Below are positions 59,068-64,000 of a DNA stretch of 64,000 nucleotides, piece after piece. The DNA is from Hybos culiciformis. Its lineage: Eukaryota > Arthropoda > Insecta > Diptera > Hybotidae. The notes beneath the pieces were generated by a model. The model saw only the letters and a list, made by a program, of their open reading frames with translations. It was not told where the DNA came from and ran no database searches. The stretch spans positions 24,725,557 through 24,789,556 of the forward strand of contig OZ023273.1 in assembly GCA_964007475.1 (NCBI GenBank), given 5' to 3'. The position numbers were made by a program, and so were the translations under genes. Numbering within the stretch: the stretch's first letter is position 1; the number at the start of each line of letters is the position of its first letter.

Positions 59068-60217
59068 CAAATGAAGGTCTACCGTCAAGAGCATGTCTTG
59101 AAGAATAATAATAATAATAAAATTAAATAGAAAAATATAATAATTCTATTATATTTTATATTTTACTACGTAAAATATACAATCGTTGCAGCAATTCAAA
59201 ATTTAGTAAAATTCTATCTGTTTTGAAATTCAACAACCAAGTAACAATTACTTAATGGAAAAATTATTTTGTACTTTTGTATAATAATGTTGATAAAGGT
59301 ACAAAATAAAAACAATGATTCGTTTATAATATAATGATAAATGGAGCATTAAAATTTATTAAACTTATTAAGAAGAGTTTTTTCGTCCATAAGAATAAAA
59401 TAACTTTACTTGTACGTATTTCCTTATTGAAAATGATTACTGATATATGATTGTATCTCGATTGCCTTAGACTTAGTATGCTGATACAAAAAAAGTAGTA
59501 CGATGTGAAAAAAAATGAGAATTTTCATATAAATTTTTGCTGCTGAAAAATGTTTGAACATTTTTTTTTGGTTTTTGCTATGTAGTACACTGATAAAAAA
59601 AAAATTGTTTACTGGGTGACAAAAAATCTATTTTGCAGCTGCTTTTTTTTCAAATATTTTTCTACCCACGTAGATAAATGATTGCAAAAACTTGACATAA
59701 CAAAAAGTTTGTTTGATTTGTTTTTAAAATTAATAAATATAATCAGATGCATGTGTCAAATAGTTGTCACAATTTATCAAACATTTTTCAGATATTTTTG
59801 AGTGATATTTTTTGCAAGCTTTTTTTCTCACAGCGTACTAAGCTTTAGTTACAAAATTTTTTTTACAAAATCCATAAATTAAAAATCTTTAATATTTAAA
59901 AAAAAAAAGTACATTTCTTATTAATTTCCGTTTTTTTTTAAATATTAAAAACTTATTTCTTTATTTTAAATTTTTGTCAAAGTTTCCTTACTTGAAGATT
60001 ATGTTTTTACAGATTTTGAAAATAATGATTTTGATATTAAGAATTTTGTTATTAAAGGTACCTAAATATTTTGATAATAAAGATATCGTCATACAATCAA
60101 GATATATATTTTTAGTAACTTAAAATACCAAATACTTTAGGTACTACAAATTACATTTCAATTCTAAAGTTTTTTCAATAGAGCGTTTATGTCATGAAAG
60201 TATCATATCCTAAAAAT
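59068..60217. other. duplicated non-coding segment, unit B
   Basis: Collinear with 48141-49346, with several small indels, one of which removes about 37 bp near 60055. No gene. Confidence 0.55.
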
Positions 60218-61181
60218 AAATAATTTGTAATAAAAAAAACCCTTCAAATTAACCGAGAATTATTAAAATTTCGTTTTAAATCATTTTTATTTTAAAGTTC
60301 TTGAAATATATTCAAAAATTCCAAAATTTTATTAAAATGAAAAACTTACTTTTTCAATTTAGGTATTTATTTTATTCCAAAATAATTTTGACTTTTCAAA
60401 AACAAAAGTATATAATGATTAAATTACTTTATTTTTACATGATTATCAATTATTATATATTCATAAAATATATATACGCAATAAGTGTGTCTATTAAAAG
60501 TTTCTGTATATAATTTCTATCAGTTACTTATTATTTGCTTAATCCACTCAAATCAATTCAACTAATAAATCCTAATCAATTTTTTTAATGATAAAATAAG
60601 CAATTGAAAAATGCAATAAGTTAATAACTACAGATACCTTTTTTTTTAAGTAGCTAACTTTAAAGACGTAAAATCCAATAAATACTTAAATTTGATTAAC
60701 AAATATTTATATTTTTAATTTATGAAGTTGTTAATGAAATTATATATCTCTATATCTACCTACTTTAACGTTATTTTTTTTATTATTCATTTTATGTTTT
60801 CTATTTTGATTGACGAAAATTTTTTTTTTTTGTTGTCCATAAGAAAATCTGACAATTTCTTATAAATCGTATGCAACTAAATCTTTTACTAAAAAAAAGT
60901 TCTTTCTATCAAGAAAAATTGAGTCCCTTGTATTACTGAAAAAAAATTCCATTCGAATCAAATTTTGTTTTTACCTTATCATTCATATTTAAAAAATTAA
61001 GAAACTTTAACATGTTAGTTACCGACTAATGACATAAGAACTCATATGAACAGTATATTTGTTCATCAAGTAAACCTACGAACCTAAGTAATAGTATAAG
61101 ATAGGGTTTTTGTAAAGATAGAATAATTTTTTTTAATTTTTTTTCTTTTTTTTTTCGCTGTTATTTTAATTCCGCCGTTTT
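60218..61181. other. unit-B-specific segment in place of the MULE block
   Basis: 964 bp of A/T-rich DNA without recognised genes or element ends; the ORF at 60301-60513 is A/T-driven. Either it is ancestral sequence lost from unit A when the MULE arrived, or a separate insertion in B. Confidence 0.5.
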
Positions 61182-61437
61182 GAACCTAAATTTTAGAAAA
61201 TACAACAAGTTAAGTTTCAAATTATCTAATTGGTAGAGTTAAGTTTCAAATTATCTAATTGCGCAGCACATGTCAAAACCTTATCTGACGGCATTTCCAA
61301 AACTCTATATTAGGTCTCGTATATCAATAGATTATTCGAAGACCTGGCAAAAGAAAGAATATTAACTTATTATAAGAGTTTTCGTAAACTATAATGTAAA
61401 GTACCAAAATTACAAGATAATACTTTTTTATATAATT

Positions 61438-62952
61438 TTAACTTCTTCGAGCATATTTATTTATCCAATCTAAATAATTTGCAACATTTACAAACATATC
61501 AGGTGTTTGACTTCCACAAGCTCTTATGCCGAAACTGGTAGCACCTGCCAGCTTGCCATTATATACAGCCGGTCCACCTGAATCACCATAACAAACGCCA
61601 TTTCCCACCTTACGACTAAAGCATAATATTTCTTTTCTCAATATTCCAGTTAAACTGAAACACTCTCTTTTCGACATTCCTGTAACATGATTATATTCAA
61701 AACTTTTGAAATTTTTCCTTTTTCTGCATCTTTTCCCCATTCTGAAACATTAATTTGTGCTCCAGCTGGTATTTCATCCACATTCAGCTCAATTTTTTTC
61801 ACTTTGTCAGAAAATATAAATGGCTCTGTAATTTCTAACAAAGCAATATCATTTAATAATAAATTATTCGAAATTTTATATTCTTCATGAGCCCTGATAC
61901 TTTTCACATTGCGTACAATCCGTTTCTCATCACTTAAATCAACAACTCCGGCAAAAATTTTTATATTTTCAGGAAGTGTTCTGAGAAATAAAAGGCAAAC
62001 AAAGAAATATTCATATTTTTATAAAAGTCCATATAAAATCAGAAGGTAATTGAAATTATATTTAATTAATTATATTTATAACATCTGTACTGTGGCACAT
62101 TGGTACCGAATCTTACTTACCTTGTACACCCCGTGGTACATTTGTACCTAATCCTTGCTACTTACGTCTTATACTTACCTGGCACACCCATTACTTTGTA
62201 CATGTTGCATTAAACGCAACTGTACTTTAAATTCCGAACAAAGTTTCAAATTATAAATCCAAATATTTCCAAGTATTAAAACTTGACTTTAATTTATTTT
62301 CTAACGATAAAATATGTTTGCATAAACATATTTTATCATTATTATCTATGTTAATATTTAATTCAAGTGGATCTCATATAACAAGCCAAATATTTTCCCA
62401 CACATGATTTGTCTGTTATGCACTTGTACATACCAACACTCTCTTAAAAACTCTCTTAAATATTTTGTATTCCAGTTCATTTCCCATTATGTTTCTCTCT
62501 TTATATTCTATGAATGCAATTTGCATGCATAGAAAAATAACATATAAACTAATTAGCATAATTAATTAAGATCATTCTAAGTTTTAACGTCAGACAATAA
62601 AGTTCTTAAATCTAAATTAACTAGTTTTTTATTTACAAGAAATGCCTCCAAGAAAAGGCATCACAGTACATTTTAAAATTTTTGAATAACATAATAAATA
62701 TAATTTTATATAATATATAAAGTAAGATTTTGTCTTCCAATTTAACATTATATTTAAACCAAACAAACTCAATTTCCAAGGGAACAATATTTAATCTTCT
62801 AGATTCTAAATACTCACAATATTCCATTATTTGTAACACAATGAGCTGCTGTTAAAATAAAACTTTCAGAAATTATTGAACCACCACAAAAACTTCCAGA
62901 ATTTCCAAGCTTCAGATAAACTTGATATGGAAACTGATTTTTAGTTGCAGAA
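61438..62952 (-). pseudogene. SP9B: duplicate of SP9A, frameshifted and interrupted
   Basis: Homologous to SP9A: exon 1 about 62948-62818, exon 2 61980-61438. A 1-nt deletion near 61696 (TATATTCAAAAC where SP9A has TATATTTCAAAAC) shifts the frame between the Asp and Ser regions. A second 1-nt deletion in an A-run of exon 1 (near 62941) breaks the join to upstream sequence. A Gly-to-Glu change hits the conserved SGWGK block (SEWGK). The intron contains a 575-bp LTR-like insertion (62091-62665). The 5' end is missing as in SP9A. Read as a pseudogene. Confidence 0.85.
62091..62665. mobile_element. probable solo LTR, 575 bp, in SP9B intron
   Basis: Unit A supplies the empty site. In unit B a block starting TGTGGCACAT and ending GGCATCACA is inserted and flanked by GTAC on both sides (62087-62090 and 62666-62669). 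TG...CA ends with a 4-bp duplication, a polyadenylation-like AATAAA near 62597 and no coding sequence fit a solo LTR. The retrotransposon family is not identified. A small transposon with TGTG/CACA tips is the alternative. Confidence 0.75.
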
Positions 62953-62971
62953 AGCTCTTGTTGTCTTTTTC

Positions 62972-63402
62972 AGATTGTAATAAACATAACGAATTACGAA
63001 TAAAATAATCGTGGTTTTTGACCCAGTAAAATAAACATTTTAATCAGCTCTATATAAATACATAATATTTTTTTAATATTTTTTTATTTGATATTTTTTG
63101 CCGTATATAGAAATATACCCATTTTCATCTCTGGTCCGAATCTCCCATTTTTTTAAGTTCCTCTAATCGATATATATCTCTAATCGATATCTACCCACAC
63201 ACTAATTTCTACCCACACACTAATTTCCATTAGAATCTATTTAAACTTTTATAAAATTTAATGCGTATAAAACATAAGCATTTTAGTGGCGGAAGGACGG
63301 TCTTTAATTACTATTATGTCATAGCTGATTATAGCTGATCTGAAAAACAGATAAAAGCATTATTTAGATTATATAAAGGGATAACCCCATTTTGCCTAAT
63401 AA
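62972..63402. repeat. R2 repeat, copy 3, left part (unit B)
   Basis: Same as 53127-53552 with small indels, ending at CCTAATAA before the Helitron. Confidence 0.85.
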
Positions 63403-64000
63403 TCTTCTTATAAATAAAAATGAAAATTCTCTGTTTCTCTGTTTCTCTGTTTCTCTGTTTCTCTGTTTCTCTGTTTCTCTGTTTCTCTGTTTCTCTGTTT
63501 CTCTGTTTCTCTGTTTCTATGTTTCTCTGTTTCTCTGTCCTCTGTCCTCAATCACGCCTAAACCGCTGGACCGATTTGGCTAAAATTTTGAACTTAAGTA
63601 TCATGGGGGCCCGAGATGGTTATAGGGTACCAAAAATTTTCATCCGAGGCCCCGGCAGGGTGCTACCTTAGAAGCCGGTTTTGAAATTTAGGTATATTCC
63701 AATAAAATATAGTAGCGTTGGACCCGAAAACGCTATTTAAAAAACTGAATGTTGAGAGGCCTCCAACCAACCGTTGTCCCAGGGCCAATTCGGGGGCTAT
63801 ACAACAAATTTCGAAATTTTAAAATTTTGGAAATAAGGAGCCTAGATACGCGAGATGGTTATAAGGTACTAGAAATTTTGATCCGAAGCCCCGACGGGGG
63901 GCTACCTTAGAAGCCGGTTTTGCAATTTAGGTATATTCCTATAAAATGTTGTAGCGTTGGACCTGAAATTTAAAAAACTGGATGTTGAAAAGCCCCCAAC
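63403..64000 (+). mobile_element. Helitron, duplicate copy, cut by window end
   Basis: Begins TCTTCTTATAAATAAAAATG at the same R2 position as the unit A copy and matches it through GATGTTGAAAAGCCCCCAAC. The 8-bp array (63427-63540) is shorter. The 3' half is outside the window. Confidence 0.88.

Larger units (their letters stand above)
55300..64000. repeat. segmental duplication, unit B (truncated by window end)
   Basis: Collinear with unit A from 45103. It holds SP8B, the fuller foldback hairpin, an expanded T-rich array, 964 bp in place of the MULE, SP9B with frame breaks and an intronic LTR-like insertion, then R2 and a Helitron running off the window. Because the Helitron occupies the same base position in R2 in both units, it was in place before the duplication. 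Confidence 0.88.

Overview
The window reads as insect nuclear DNA. It is extremely A+T-rich, with long A and T runs, short introns with GT-AG ends, trypsin-fold secreted protease genes with insect-type TATA boxes, and many small DNA transposons. The order is not resolved from sequence alone; an A+T-rich parasitoid wasp or lower dipteran would fit, but that is a guess.

Layout. Positions 1-25.6 kb hold no convincing gene. They are A/T-rich DNA with a nested set of transposons: two long-hairpin MITE-like elements (1.4 and 3.2 kb), a foldback repeat family called R1 here (5.35-5.73 kb, 8.4/10.2-10.6 kb, 11.9-12.2 kb), a hAT-type element inserted in one R1 copy (8.45-10.2 kb), and a second hAT-type element with a perfect 8-bp target duplication (14.0-14.6 kb). 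From 26.0 to 41.6 kb there are seven intact three-exon serine protease genes (SP1-SP7), all on the minus strand, all with the chymotrypsin fold and a full His-Asp-Ser triad. At 42.2-44.5 kb are a TA-flanked inverted-repeat element, a GC-rich palindromic element and one copy of a repeat called R2.

From about 45.1 kb to the window end there is a tandem segmental duplication with a unit of about 10.2 kb. Each unit holds a two-exon protease-like gene (SP8A/SP8B) whose catalytic Asp is Glu, a foldback/tandem array built from a TTCGTAAAAC-type motif, a T-rich array, a second 5'-incomplete protease gene (SP9A/SP9B), and an R2 repeat carrying a Helitron. The units differ by a degenerate FLYWCH/MULE transposase element in unit A only, a probable solo LTR in unit B only, and small indels that break SP9B.

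How the genes fit together. The proteases are a local tandem expansion of secreted chymotrypsin-like enzymes. Pocket residues read as Gly189 and Asp226 in most copies, a combination known from crab collagenase (brachyurin). The zymogen cleavage site varies: Arg or Lys at P1 in SP1, SP6, SP7 and SP8, but Gln in SP2-SP5. The family therefore mixes conventional zymogens, copies that may not be trypsin-activated, a probable low- or non-catalytic homologue (SP8) and decaying copies (SP9). Digestive, salivary or venom use is possible but is not shown by the sequence.
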